DNA from: Rhodobacter flavimaris
GTDB taxonomy: Bacteria; Pseudomonadota; Alphaproteobacteria; Rhodobacterales; Rhodobacteraceae
Assembly (NCBI RefSeq): GCF_021378075.1
Contig: NZ_JAJUOS010000001.1
Coordinates: forward strand, 124,001-188,000
Length of the DNA: 64,000 nucleotides
Direction: 5' to 3'
Made by a program: the position numbers and the translations under genes. The notes under the pieces were generated by a model that saw only the letters and a list, made by a program, of their open reading frames with translations, did no database searches and had not been told where the DNA came from. This document shows, piece after piece, positions 25,634 to 33,900 of this stretch (positions are counted from its first letter, which is position 1; each line of letters opens with the position of its first letter).

Positions 25634-25658
25634 GACGGGGGCCGTGCGCAAAAAGTTG
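25634..25658 (-). promoter_or_regulatory. ECF-type promoter for the lipid-modification genes
   Basis: On the minus strand GCAACTTTTTG, with CAAC at 25658-25655, a 17-base spacer and CGTC (25637-25634). It is the same arrangement and nearly the same -35 region as the promoter at 20643. It is placed to start transcription about 20 bases before the flavoprotein ATG. The -35 region also lies in a small inverted repeat (GCGCAA/TTGCGC). Confidence 0.65.
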
Positions 25659-25676
25659 CGCGCCTTGCAGAAAAAA

Positions 25677-26327
25677 TCAGATGCGGACCATCGGGGCGGC
25701 AGCGACCAGCGGGCCAGTGGCCACGCCGGTGGGCGAGCCGCCAAGTGGCTCGTCGGTGATCGCCATGGTGGCGCTTGCCACCAGGGCGCGCAGCTCGGCC
25801 GGGATTGGCATCGCCGCCTGGCCCTCGCGCGGCATCACCCCAAGCGAAATCGGCGCGCCGCCCCCTGCAATCAGCCAGAGTTCAAAGTCGCGCCCCTCGC
25901 GCGGTGGTGCGCCAGCCATCGACACGCGCATCTCGCCCTTGTCGGCGTCGTAAAGCGCGGCAAGCCGGACGCCCTCGTCCGAGGTCATCTCGGCCACATA
26001 TAGCGGGCCTTGTGGCGCGCGATCCATCCAGCCGATCAGCGCAACGACACTGAGCGCGACGGCGATAGCCGGGCCAAGCCAGCGCCAGTAAGACCGAGCC
26101 GCCGGTTCGAAAAGCCGCCGCTCGATCCCGCGCCAGACGCGGGCGGGTGGAGGCGAAGGCAGAACATCTGCCACGAGGGGGGACATCTGCGCCTCCCAGG
26201 CGGTAACCTCCTGCACCAGTTCCGGTTCATGCAGCAGGCGCTCGGCAAAAATCACCCGTTCGGGGGCGGGCAGGACACCCAGCACATATTCCGCGGCCAG
26301 CAGGCTGTCGTTTGAGGTCACACTCAT
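25677..26327 (-). CDS. RskA-like transmembrane anti-sigma factor
   Basis: 216 residues. The N-terminal 75 residues (SNDSLLAAEYVLGVLPAPERVIFAERL, VTAWEAQMSPLV, PARVWRGIERRLF) are the helical anti-sigma domain. One membrane segment (WLGPAIAVALSVVALIGW, about 83-100) leads to a C-terminal RskA domain (VAEMTSDEGVRLAALYDADKGEMRVSMAG, FELWLIAGGGAPISLGVMP). No HxxxCxxC zinc motif and no cupin domain are present, unlike ChrR of Rhodobacter. It should hold the ECF sigma factor at the membrane. The start overlaps the sigma gene stop (ATGA). Confidence 0.88.
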   Translation of the reverse strand: MSVTSNDSLLAAEYVLGVLPAPERVIFAERLLHEPELVQEVTAWEAQMSPLVADVLPSPPPARVWRGIERRLFEPAARSYWRWLGPAIAVALSVVALIGWMDRAPQGPLYVAEMTSDEGVRLAALYDADKGEMRVSMAGAPPREGRDFELWLIAGGGAPISLGVMPREGQAAMPIPAELRALVASATMAITDEPLGGSPTGVATGPLVAAAPMVRI

Positions 26328-26869
26328 CTGCTCAAACACTCCCGCAGAACGATCAGGCTGCGGCGCAGCCAGCTTCGCATGGTGTTGAGAGGAACAGCGA
26401 AACGCTCGGCGAGTTCCAGGTAGCTTTCGCCCTCGACATAGGCGCGGCGGACCGCTTCGGCCCGGTTGGCATCCAGTTCCTGAAGACAAGCGGCGATACG
26501 CCGCCCCTCGGACGACGCCAGCACCGATTCTTCGGGGTTTGGCGCTTCGTCGGCAAGGATCTCCGCGGCCTCCATCCCCTCGGGCAGCAAGCCCGGGCGA
26601 CGCTGGCGCAACCGGTCGATCGCATGGTTGCGCGCGATCGCCAGCATCCACCCAAGGGCGGTGCCGGCCTCGGCGCGAAAGCTGCCAGCCCGGTGCCAAA
26701 TGCGGATGTAGATTTCCTGCAAGGCGTCCTCCGCGTCGCGTCGTTCCTTGAGGATACGCAGGCAGCAGCCGAAAAGTTGCGCAGAGCTTTGCCCGTAGAG
26801 CTTGCGAAACGCCGCGCGATCGCCAAGCGCGACGCGTGCAAGAAGCTCATCTAACGTGGTGTCCGGCAT
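26324..26869 (-). CDS. ECF-family RNA polymerase sigma factor
   Basis: 181 residues from ATG 26869; two upstream in-frame ATGs would add a hydrophobic, poorly conserved extension. Region 2 (RAAFRKLYGQSSAQLFGCCLRILKERRDAEDALQEIYIRIWHRA, then GWMLAIARNHAIDRLR) and region 4 (RRAYVEGESYLELAERFAVPLNTMRSWLRRSLIVLRECL) are complete, joined by a short acidic linker. It is similar to SigK-type ECF factors that pair with RskA anti-sigma proteins. It is the first gene of the seven-gene operon running to 21095. No copy of the GCAACTT/CGT motif is seen before this gene, so autoregulation from that region is not supported. Confidence 0.93.
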   Translation of the reverse strand: MPDTTLDELLARVALGDRAAFRKLYGQSSAQLFGCCLRILKERRDAEDALQEIYIRIWHRAGSFRAEAGTALGWMLAIARNHAIDRLRQRRPGLLPEGMEAAEILADEAPNPEESVLASSEGRRIAACLQELDANRAEAVRRAYVEGESYLELAERFAVPLNTMRSWLRRSLIVLRECLSR

Positions 26870-27157
26870 GCAACGCCCCAATATTCCAAACCAATCTAGC
26901 GCCAAGCCAGCCATCGCCAAGCGAAAACATGGCGCGCTTTCGAAACCGAGAGGGGCGGGCAGGTTAAACACCCTGCCGTGTTTTTGATCAAATTACCCGC
27001 GCGCTGAGCAGAGTCTATGCGCTAACATTTTGTTGTGCCGATACACGGGCTTTGGCTTGACAGCAATTTTGACCAAGCAGTTAATCGGCGCATTCGGAGG
27101 CCGGATGAACCGGTCCGGACGCGCCAATGCGCGTCGCTGCTAAACAGAGAGGATACC
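26870..27157. promoter_or_regulatory. divergent intergenic region with TTTGATCAAA palindrome and importer promoter
   Basis: 288 bases without a gene. It contains the palindrome TTTGATCAAA at 26983-26992, identical to the one before potF, and a candidate promoter for the peptide importer: TTGACA (27057-27062), a 17-base spacer and GTTAAT (27080-27085). A CAGGTTAAACACCCTG inverted repeat (about 26960-26975) lies next to the palindrome. AGAGAGGA before 27158 is the ribosome-binding site. Confidence 0.5.
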
Positions 27158-28753
27158 ATGCATTACAGCCGATTACTGGCAAGCGCTGCGCTTGGCGCAC
27201 TGCTTGTGACCGCATCGCCCGCCTCGCTCATGGCCGAAACCCCGGCGGATACGCTTGTTCAGGCCTGGTCGATCGACGATATCATCTCGCTCGATCCCGC
27301 CGAGATTTTCGAGTTCACTGCATCCGAGATCGCCGGGAACACCTATGAAACGCTGATTGGCTACGATCCGAAGGACGTCACCAACATCTTCGGCAAGGTC
27401 GCGGAAAGCTGGACGATCTCGGAGGATGGCAAGACCATCTCGTTCAAGATCAAGGAAGGCCGCAGCTTTGCCTCGGGCAACCCGATCACCGCCGAAGACG
27501 CGGTGTTTTCGCTGGTGCGCGCGGTCAAGCTAGACAAGTCGCCCGCCTTCATCCTGACCCAGTTCGGCCTGAACGCCGAGAATGTCGATCAGATGGTCGT
27601 CGCGACGGGCGATTACAGCTTCGACTTCAAGATGGACCAGCCCTATGCGCCGACGCTGGTGCTCTACTGCCTGACGGCGACCGTCGCCTCGGTCGTGGAC
27701 AAGAAGGTGGTGATGGAGCACGAGGCCAACGGCGATTTCGGCTATGAATGGCTGAAGGTCAACTACGCGGGCTCGGGTCCGTTCACGATCCGCGACTGGC
27801 GCGCCAACGAGGTGGTGGTGCTGGAGCGCAACGAGAATTACGCGGGCGACAAGCCGGCGATGGCCCGTGCGATCTACCGCCACATTCCCGAAACCGCGAC
27901 GCAGCGCCTGCTGCTGGAGAAAGGCGATATCGACATCGCCCGTAACCTCGCGGCCGAGGATATCGCTGCGCTGAAAGACAATCCCGATATCAAGCTTGAG
28001 AGCGGGGCGAAGGGCTCGATCTACTATCTCGGGCTGAACCAGAAGAACGAGTATCTGTCCAAGCCGCAGGTGCGTCAGGCGATGAAACATCTGGTCGATT
28101 ACCAGACCATCGCCGACACGATCATGGCGGGCAAGGTCAAGGTTCACCAGGCCTTCCTGCCCGAGGGCTTCCTGGGTGCGCTGAACGACAACCCGTTCAG
28201 CCTCGATGTGGCGAAGGCCAAGGAATTGCTGGCCGAGGCCGGTGTGCCCGATGGCTTCACCGTGACCATGGACACGCGCAACACGCCCGAGATCACCGCG
28301 ATGGGGCAGGCGATCCAGCAGACGATGGCCGAGGCCGGCGTCAAGCTGGAACTGATCCCGGGTGACGGTGGCCAGACGCTGACCAAGTATCGTGCGCGCA
28401 ACCACGATATCTATATTGGTCGCTGGGGGCCGGACTATCAGGACCCGCACACCAACGCCGATACTTTCGCGCGCAACCCCGACAACTCGGACGAGGCGGC
28501 CTCTAAGCCGCTGGCATGGCGCAACGCTTGGGACATCCCCGAGATGACCGCCAAGGCCGATGCGGCGATGCTTGAGGCCGATCCGGCCAAGCGCGCCCAG
28601 ATGTATGTCGAGTTGCAGACCGAGAGCCAGCAGGCCTCGCCCTTCGTGATCATGTTCCAGGAAATCGAGGTTTCCGGCATGCGCAAGAACGTCGATGGCT
28701 TCATCATCGGCCCGTCGTTCAACGACAACTCCTTCGCGCATCTGACGAAGTAA
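27158..28753 (+). CDS. peptide/dipeptide ABC transporter substrate-binding protein
   Basis: 531 residues from ATG 27158, supported by AGAGAGGA. The signal peptide is MHYSRLLASAALGALLVTASPASLMA. The protein is a family 5 (DppA/OppA-type) binding protein: DTLVQAWSIDDIISLDPAEIFEFTASEIAGNTYETLI, FKIKEGRSFASGNPITAEDAVFSL, GSGPFTIRDWRANEVVVLERNENY and GRWGPDYQDPHTNADTFARNP. It captures peptides or related amphiphilic nitrogen compounds in the periplasm. It heads a six-gene operon with two permeases, two ATPases and an M19 dipeptidase, so a dipeptide-like ligand is likely. Confidence 0.94.
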   Translation: MHYSRLLASAALGALLVTASPASLMAETPADTLVQAWSIDDIISLDPAEIFEFTASEIAGNTYETLIGYDPKDVTNIFGKVAESWTISEDGKTISFKIKEGRSFASGNPITAEDAVFSLVRAVKLDKSPAFILTQFGLNAENVDQMVVATGDYSFDFKMDQPYAPTLVLYCLTATVASVVDKKVVMEHEANGDFGYEWLKVNYAGSGPFTIRDWRANEVVVLERNENYAGDKPAMARAIYRHIPETATQRLLLEKGDIDIARNLAAEDIAALKDNPDIKLESGAKGSIYYLGLNQKNEYLSKPQVRQAMKHLVDYQTIADTIMAGKVKVHQAFLPEGFLGALNDNPFSLDVAKAKELLAEAGVPDGFTVTMDTRNTPEITAMGQAIQQTMAEAGVKLELIPGDGGQTLTKYRARNHDIYIGRWGPDYQDPHTNADTFARNPDNSDEAASKPLAWRNAWDIPEMTAKADAAMLEADPAKRAQMYVELQTESQQASPFVIMFQEIEVSGMRKNVDGFIIGPSFNDNSFAHLTK

Positions 28754-28756
28754 GAC

Positions 28757-29812
28757 ATGACGACACTCACCCAGAACAGGGGGCGCCGCGGCGCCCTCTG
28801 GCTGCGGCGGGCCGTAGGCCTGCTTGCGACCGTCGCCGCGACATTCTTCGGGCTCTTGCTCGTGACCTTTCTGATCGGGCGGATCGTGCCGGTTGATCCG
28901 GTGCTGGCGGTCGTGGGCGACCGCGCGCCGCAATCGGTCTATGACAAGGTGTTCCACGAGCTTGGCCTTGACCGCCCGCTGTGGGAGCAGTTCTGGATGT
29001 GGCTCCAGAAAGTGGCGACCGGGGATTTCGGGACCTCCTTCCTGACCAAGAAACCCATCGTCGAGGATATCCGCCGGGTGTTTCCGGCGACGCTGGAACT
29101 GGCGACCGTCTCGATCATCATCGGCACGCTGGTGGGCGTGCCCGCCGGGGTCTGGGCCGCCGTGCGGCAGGGCCGTTGGGCAGACCAGCTTGTGCGCGTG
29201 CTTGGCCTTGTGGGCTATTCGGCGCCGATCTTCTGGCTTGGGCTGCTGGGTCTTTTGATCTTCTATGCCAAGCTCGGGGTCGTGGCGGGGCCGGGGCGGA
29301 TCGACATCGCCTATGAATACAGTTTCACGCCCGAGACCGGGCTTTACCTGTGGGATACGGCGCGGCAGGGCGCATGGGACGCCTTTGGCAATGCCTTCTC
29401 GCATATCATTCTGCCCGCGTCGCTTCTGGGCTATTTCTCGATGGCCTATATCTCGCGCATGACGCGCAGCTTCATGCTGGCCGAGCTGGGGCAGGAATAT
29501 ATCGTCACCGCACGGGTCAAGGGCGTGCCCGAGTGGCGGATCATCTGGGTCCACGCGCTCCGCAATGCGGCGGTGCCGCTGGTGACGGTGATCGCGCTCA
29601 GTTACGCCGGTCTGCTCGAAGGCTCGGTCCTGACCGAGACGGTCTTCGCCTGGCCCGGTCTGGGCCAATACCTGACGAACTCGCTGCAAAACGCCGACAT
29701 GAACGCCGTGCTTGGGGGCACGCTTGTAATCGGCGCAATCTTCGTGGGGCTGAACCTTTTGTCCGACCTTCTCTATTCGATGCTCGATGCGCGCGTGCGG
29801 AGGGGATCATGA
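28757..29812 (+). CDS. peptide ABC transporter permease (DppB type)
   Basis: 351 residues. An N-terminal helix (LLATVAATFFGLLLVTFLIG) is followed by a periplasmic segment (ELGLDRPLWEQFWMWLQKVATGDFGTSFLTKKPI, the family hallmark) and five more helices. The EAA loop is EYIVTARVKGVPEWRIIWVHALRNAAVPL, and the family ending YAGLLEGSVLTETVFAWPGLGQYL is present. It forms the inner-membrane pore with the DppC-type partner. It starts 3 bases after the binding-protein gene and overlaps the next gene by four bases. Confidence 0.95.
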   Translation: MTTLTQNRGRRGALWLRRAVGLLATVAATFFGLLLVTFLIGRIVPVDPVLAVVGDRAPQSVYDKVFHELGLDRPLWEQFWMWLQKVATGDFGTSFLTKKPIVEDIRRVFPATLELATVSIIIGTLVGVPAGVWAAVRQGRWADQLVRVLGLVGYSAPIFWLGLLGLLIFYAKLGVVAGPGRIDIAYEYSFTPETGLYLWDTARQGAWDAFGNAFSHIILPASLLGYFSMAYISRMTRSFMLAELGQEYIVTARVKGVPEWRIIWVHALRNAAVPLVTVIALSYAGLLEGSVLTETVFAWPGLGQYLTNSLQNADMNAVLGGTLVIGAIFVGLNLLSDLLYSMLDARVRRGS

Positions 29813-30714
29813 CCACCCGCGCATGGCTTTTATCCGAGCAACCCGCTTCGCGTCGGCAGGCCCGGCTGGGGCAGGCCTATCGCACCTGGCTTGCCTTTCG
29901 CGCCAACTGGCTCGCGATGGTCGGGCTGGCGATCGTGGTGGCGCTTGTCGTTGTCGCGGCGCTGGCCGATGTTCTGGCGCCCTATAACCCGATCCTGGGG
30001 CAGGATCTGAACACCACCCGCCTGCTGCCGCCACTGTCGCCGGGGCACCTGTTGGGCACCGACGATCTGGCGCGCGATATCCTGTCGCGCCTGATCCACG
30101 GCACGCGGCTGACGCTGATGGTCGTGGTGCTGGTTGCGCTGATCGCCACGCCGATCGGGCTGCTTGTCGGCACGACCGCTGGCTATTTCGGCGGCTGGAT
30201 CGACACGGTCCTGATGCGTCTGACCGATATCGTCCTGGCCTTCCCGCGCCTGATCCTTGCGCTGGCCTTCGTGGCCGCCCTTGGGCCGGGGATCGAGAAC
30301 GCGGTCATCGCCATCGCGATCACCTCCTGGCCGCCCTATGCGCGCCTCGCGCGGGCCGAAACACTGACCGTGCGCAACTCGGATTTCATCGCGGCGACGC
30401 GGTTGCAGGGCGCGTCCTCGGCGCGGATCATCTGGAAACATATCGTTCCGCTGTGCATGTCCTCGGTGATCATCCGGGTCACCTTGGATATGGCCGGGAT
30501 CATCCTGACAGCGGCGGGCCTTGGCTTTCTGGGCCTTGGCGCGCAGCCGCCTCAGCCCGAGTGGGGGGCGATGATCGCGGGTGGGCGGCGCTTCCTGATC
30601 GACCAGTGGTGGGTCGCGACCATGCCCGGCATCGCTATCTTCATCGTCTCGCTTGGCTTCAACCTGCTGGGGGACGGCCTGCGTGACGTGCTTGATCCGA
30701 AGGGGCGCAAATGA
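29809..30714 (+). CDS. peptide ABC transporter permease (DppC type)
   Basis: 301 residues from ATG 29809 (ATGA overlap). It contains the DppC hallmark HLLGTDDLARDILSRLIHGTRLTL, about six membrane segments, and the EAA loop FIAATRLQGASSARIIWKHIVPLCMSS. It ends in GLGFLGLGAQPPQPEWGAMIAGGRRFLIDQWWVATMPGIAIFIVSLGFNLLGDGLRDVLDP, typical of the family. It pairs with the preceding permease. Its stop overlaps the ATPase gene start by four bases. Confidence 0.95.
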   Translation: MTTRAWLLSEQPASRRQARLGQAYRTWLAFRANWLAMVGLAIVVALVVVAALADVLAPYNPILGQDLNTTRLLPPLSPGHLLGTDDLARDILSRLIHGTRLTLMVVVLVALIATPIGLLVGTTAGYFGGWIDTVLMRLTDIVLAFPRLILALAFVAALGPGIENAVIAIAITSWPPYARLARAETLTVRNSDFIAATRLQGASSARIIWKHIVPLCMSSVIIRVTLDMAGIILTAAGLGFLGLGAQPPQPEWGAMIAGGRRFLIDQWWVATMPGIAIFIVSLGFNLLGDGLRDVLDPKGRK

Positions 30715-31538
30715 GCTTGCTGAATGTCGAGAACCTGCGCGTGACCTTTCCGACCCGTCAGGGCCCGGCCGAGGTCGTGCGCGGCGTCAGCTTCACCCTC
30801 GGGCGCGAGCGGCTGGGGATCGTGGGCGAATCCGGTTCGGGCAAGTCGCAGACCGGGCGCGCGATCCTTGGCCTGACGCCGCATCCAGGTACCGCCACCG
30901 CCGACCGGCTGGAGTTCGACGGGATCGACCTGCGCGGCCTCTCGGCGCGGCAATGGCGCGGCCTGCGCGGCAAGCGCATGTCGATGGTGATGCAGGACCC
31001 CAAGTTCTCGCTCAACCCGGTGATGGCGGTGGGCAAGCAACTGATGGAGGTTCTGCGCACCCATGGCGCCTCGCGCGCCGAGGCACGCCGCGCCGCGCTA
31101 GAAATGCTGGAAGCCGTGCAGATCCGCGACCCCGAGCGCGTCTTCCGCGCCTATCCGCATGAGCTGTCGGGCGGCATGGGCCAGCGCGCGATGATCGCGA
31201 TGATGCTGGTCTCCGCGCCCGACTTGCTGATCGCGGATGAGCCGACCTCGGCGCTGGATGTGACGATCCAGATCGAGGTGCTGCGCATCCTCGACCGGCT
31301 GGTGCAGGAACGCGGCATGGGGCTGATCTTCATCAGCCATGACCTGCGGCTGGTCTCAAGCTTCTGCGACCGGGTTCTGGTGATGTATGCGGGCCGCGTG
31401 GTCGAGGAACTGCGCGCCTCGGATCTGTCGCAAGCGCGCCATCCCTATACGCAGGGGCTGCTGAACTGCCTGCCGCAGATCGACGGCGACCGGCGCCCGC
31501 TGCCGACGCTTGACCGTGACGCATCCTGGGCCGAGTGA
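30711..31538 (+). CDS. peptide ABC transporter ATPase (DppD type)
   Basis: 275 residues. Walker A GESGSGKSQT, the signature ELSGGMGQRAMIAMML, Walker B LLIADEPTSALD and switch His in FISHDLRLV. The C-terminus is shorter than in E. coli DppD (about 327 aa) and stops after HPYTQGLLNCLPQIDGDRRPLPTL, so the family's C-terminal cysteine cluster is missing. It energises the importer together with the next gene product. The 4-base overlap with the permease gene indicates coupling. Confidence 0.95.
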   Translation: MSLLNVENLRVTFPTRQGPAEVVRGVSFTLGRERLGIVGESGSGKSQTGRAILGLTPHPGTATADRLEFDGIDLRGLSARQWRGLRGKRMSMVMQDPKFSLNPVMAVGKQLMEVLRTHGASRAEARRAALEMLEAVQIRDPERVFRAYPHELSGGMGQRAMIAMMLVSAPDLLIADEPTSALDVTIQIEVLRILDRLVQERGMGLIFISHDLRLVSSFCDRVLVMYAGRVVEELRASDLSQARHPYTQGLLNCLPQIDGDRRPLPTLDRDASWAE

Positions 31539-31545
31539 GGGTATC

Positions 31546-32304
31546 ATGCTGGATGTCAAAGACCTCGAAGTTACTTTCACCCGCGGGGTAGAGCAGGTCC
31601 ACGCCGTGCGCGGCGTTACCTTTCGCGTCGAGAAGGGCGAAAGCTATGGGATCGTCGGCGAAAGCGGCTCGGGCAAATCGACCGTCCTGCGCGCGATCTG
31701 CGGGCTTGCACCCACAAGCGGCGGCGAGATCGCGTTCGAGGGCAGCCCCTTGCCGACACCGCGCGATGCGGCCTTCTACCGGCGCGTCCAGATGGTGTTC
31801 CAGGACCCCTACGCCTCGCTCCACCCGCGCCACACAGTCGACTCCGTCCTGTCCGAGCCTCTGGCCATTCAGGGCTTCGACGATCGCGAGAACCGCATCG
31901 AGCGCGCGCTGGAAGAGGTCGGCCTGGGGCAGGGGTTCCGCTTTCGCTACCCGCACCAGCTTTCGGGCGGCCAGCGCCAGCGCGTGGCGGTTGCACGCGC
32001 GCTGATCCTTGAACCCGAGATCCTGCTGCTGGACGAGCCGACCTCGGCCCTCGACGCCTCGATCCAGGCCGAGGTGCTGAACCTGCTCGACCGGCTGAGG
32101 GTCGAGCGCGGGCTAACCTATATCCTCGTGTCGCATGACCTCGCCGTAGTCTCGCATATGTGCGAGCGGCTGCTGGTCATGCAGCACGGGCAGGCGGTCG
32201 AGGAATTGGCGCGCGACGCCCTACGCGCCCGCGCCGCCCGGACAGATTACACCCGCCGGCTGCTGCAAGCCTCGGTCGGCTATTCACGCGAGGATGCGGC
32301 ATGA
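31546..32304 (+). CDS. peptide ABC transporter ATPase (DppF type)
   Basis: 252 residues from ATG 31546 with GAGGG eight bases before. Walker A GESGSGKST, QMVFQDPYASLHPRHTV, signature LSGGQRQRVAVARAL, Walker B ILLLDEPTSALD and switch His in VSHDLAVV. It is about 70 residues shorter than typical DppF because the C-terminal oligopeptide-transporter extension is absent; it ends soon after the Walker domain. It likely forms a heterodimer with the preceding ATPase. It overlaps the dipeptidase gene by four bases. Confidence 0.94.
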   Translation: MLDVKDLEVTFTRGVEQVHAVRGVTFRVEKGESYGIVGESGSGKSTVLRAICGLAPTSGGEIAFEGSPLPTPRDAAFYRRVQMVFQDPYASLHPRHTVDSVLSEPLAIQGFDDRENRIERALEEVGLGQGFRFRYPHQLSGGQRQRVAVARALILEPEILLLDEPTSALDASIQAEVLNLLDRLRVERGLTYILVSHDLAVVSHMCERLLVMQHGQAVEELARDALRARAARTDYTRRLLQASVGYSREDAA

Positions 32305-33362
32305 GCGCGCCAGTTCCGGTATTCGACGGCCACAACGATTTCCTGCTGCGCCTGCTGCGCGACCCCGCGCGGCGCGAGGCCACCTGGCTGACCGGGACCG
32401 GCGAGGGGCATCTCGACCTGCCGCGGATGCGGGCAGGGGGCTTTGTCGGTGGCTTCTTCGCGGTCTATATCCCTTCGCCGCAGGCCCATGACGATCCGGA
32501 TTTCGATGCGATCATGCGCAACCCGCCGTTCAGCCTGCCGCTGCCCGATCTGATCGGGCAGGCCGAGGCGCTGCCCGTCGCCATGGCGATGGTGGGGCAT
32601 CTGATGTGGATGGAGCGGACAGGGCATCTGGCGATCTGCCGCTCGGTCGCTGATATCCGTGCGGCGATAGCGGCAGGCAAGATCGCCGCTATTCTGCATT
32701 TCGAAGGGGCCGAGCCGATCGGTGCCAACCTCGATGCGCTGCATGTCTGGCACGCGATGGGGCTGCGCAGCCTTGGGCCGGTCTGGTCGCGTCCGACCGT
32801 CTTCGGCCATGGCGTGCCCTTCGCCTTCCCCTCGGGGCCCGATACGGGCGAGGGGCTGACCCCGGCGGGCAAGGCGCTTGTGCGCGAATGCAACGCGCTG
32901 CGCATCATGCTGGATCTGAGCCATCTGAACGAGAAGGGCTTTGACGATATCGCCGCGCTTTCGGATGCGCCGCTCGTCGCCACTCACTCCAACGCCCATG
33001 CCATCACGCCCTCGTCGCGCAACCTGACGGACCGGCAGCTTGCGGTGATCCGCGAGAGCGACGGCATGGTGGGGCTGAACTACGCCTCGGGCTTCCTGCG
33101 TCCCGACGGGATCGGCGATCCCTTCACCGGGTGGGAGCCCGTCTTGCGCCACCTCGATCACCTGATCGCGCATCTGGGCGAGGACCGCGTTGGCCTTGGT
33201 TCGGATTTCGACGGCGCGACCATGCCCGCCGATCTGGGCGATGCGGCGGGCCTGCCGCGCCTGATCGACGCGCTGAGCCAGCACGGATACGGCGAAGAGC
33301 TGATCGCCAAGCTTGCGCATCGCAACTGGCTGGCGGTGTTGGAGCGCACCTGGGGCGCCTGA
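32301..33362 (+). CDS. M19 (membrane/renal-type) dipeptidase
   Basis: 353 residues, cytoplasmic (no signal peptide). Zinc ligands typical of M19 are visible: His11-x-Asp13 in FDGHNDFL, the bridging Glu in ILHFEGAEPIG, and His residues in LDLSHLNEKG and ATHSNAHAI, followed by RNLTDRQL and GLGSDFDGA. M19 enzymes hydrolyse dipeptides, including those with D-residues. ATGA overlap with the ATPase gene makes it the last cistron of the importer operon, so it probably cleaves the imported ligand. A small GGTCAT/ATGACC hairpin (33405-33419) follows its stop codon. Confidence 0.94.
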   Translation: MSAPVPVFDGHNDFLLRLLRDPARREATWLTGTGEGHLDLPRMRAGGFVGGFFAVYIPSPQAHDDPDFDAIMRNPPFSLPLPDLIGQAEALPVAMAMVGHLMWMERTGHLAICRSVADIRAAIAAGKIAAILHFEGAEPIGANLDALHVWHAMGLRSLGPVWSRPTVFGHGVPFAFPSGPDTGEGLTPAGKALVRECNALRIMLDLSHLNEKGFDDIAALSDAPLVATHSNAHAITPSSRNLTDRQLAVIRESDGMVGLNYASGFLRPDGIGDPFTGWEPVLRHLDHLIAHLGEDRVGLGSDFDGATMPADLGDAAGLPRLIDALSQHGYGEELIAKLAHRNWLAVLERTWGA

Positions 33363-33429
33363 GTCCCCGTGATTCCCCTGCGTCAATCAAATGTGACGGG
33401 ATTTGGTCATGCGATGACCGGTTTCGGCC

Positions 33430-33444
33430 TTAATTTCTCCTTAC
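33430..33444. promoter_or_regulatory. candidate CtrA box upstream of flp
   Basis: TTAATTTCTCCTTAC matches the CtrA consensus TTAA-N7-TTAA at seven of eight defined positions. It lies 164 bases before the first pilin start codon in a 245-base gap with no gene. CtrA controls tad/flp pilus genes in several alphaproteobacteria. A single site read by eye carries limited weight. Confidence 0.4.
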
Positions 33445-33607
33445 TTTTGCAAAGATACAACTAAGGGTAGAAAAAGCGGTACGTGCAGTGGATGCTTCGC
33501 GCCGCATTCTTGCCTTATTCTGTACTTGGCTGCCCGGACAGACACTTGGTGGGGTGCCAGTGAAATCCCGGAAAACCCGGTCATTAGGCAAAAATTGGAG
33601 AATACAA

Positions 33608-33790
33608 ATGAAACTGTTCAACATCAAAAATCTCGTCGCTCGCTTCCGCAAAGATGAGAAGGGCGCGACCCTGGTCGAATACGGCATCGCGCTGGTGATC
33701 GCTGTGACCGTCGGCGCTTCGATCGTCGGCATCCTTGGCGACAGCGTGTCGGCGAAGTTCGATTCGGCGAACGTCGCAGTTAACCAGTAA
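33608..33790 (+). CDS. flp: Flp-type pilin 1
   Basis: 60 residues from ATG 33608 with TTGGAG upstream. A basic leader (MKLFNIKNLVARFRKDEKG) precedes the Flp hallmark ATLVEYGIALVIAVTVGASIVGIL; prepilin cleavage is expected between Gly and Ala, leaving Glu5 and Tyr6 of the mature pilin. The single hydrophobic helix forms the pilus core. It is the first gene of the Tad locus. A hairpin after it (33799-33831) could set the ratio between pilin and assembly proteins. Confidence 0.95.
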   Translation: MKLFNIKNLVARFRKDEKGATLVEYGIALVIAVTVGASIVGILGDSVSAKFDSANVAVNQ

Positions 33791-33798
33791 CCCGTTTC

Positions 33799-33831
33799 GG
33801 TGCCGCATGCGGATGGCTCGTTTGCGGCGCC
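33799..33831 (+). terminator. attenuator-like hairpin between the pilin genes
   Basis: GGTGCCGCA (33799-33807) pairs with TGCGGCGCC (33823-33831) with one G-U pair and a 15-base loop. No strong T-tract follows, so it may act as an RNA-stabilising element or weak attenuator after the first pilin gene. Confidence 0.35.
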
Positions 33832-33900
33832 GACCTTCACTTTCGTTCTGAGTACCAACCACACCCGGAACAAACGTCATCGGAGTTAGTGGAGTTTGAA

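Noticed and set aside
27530..29689. 719-codon open frame on the minus strand opposite the peptide importer genes
   Set aside because: It spans two clearly real plus-strand genes and their junction, and the translated product has a low-complexity His/Arg/Gly composition.
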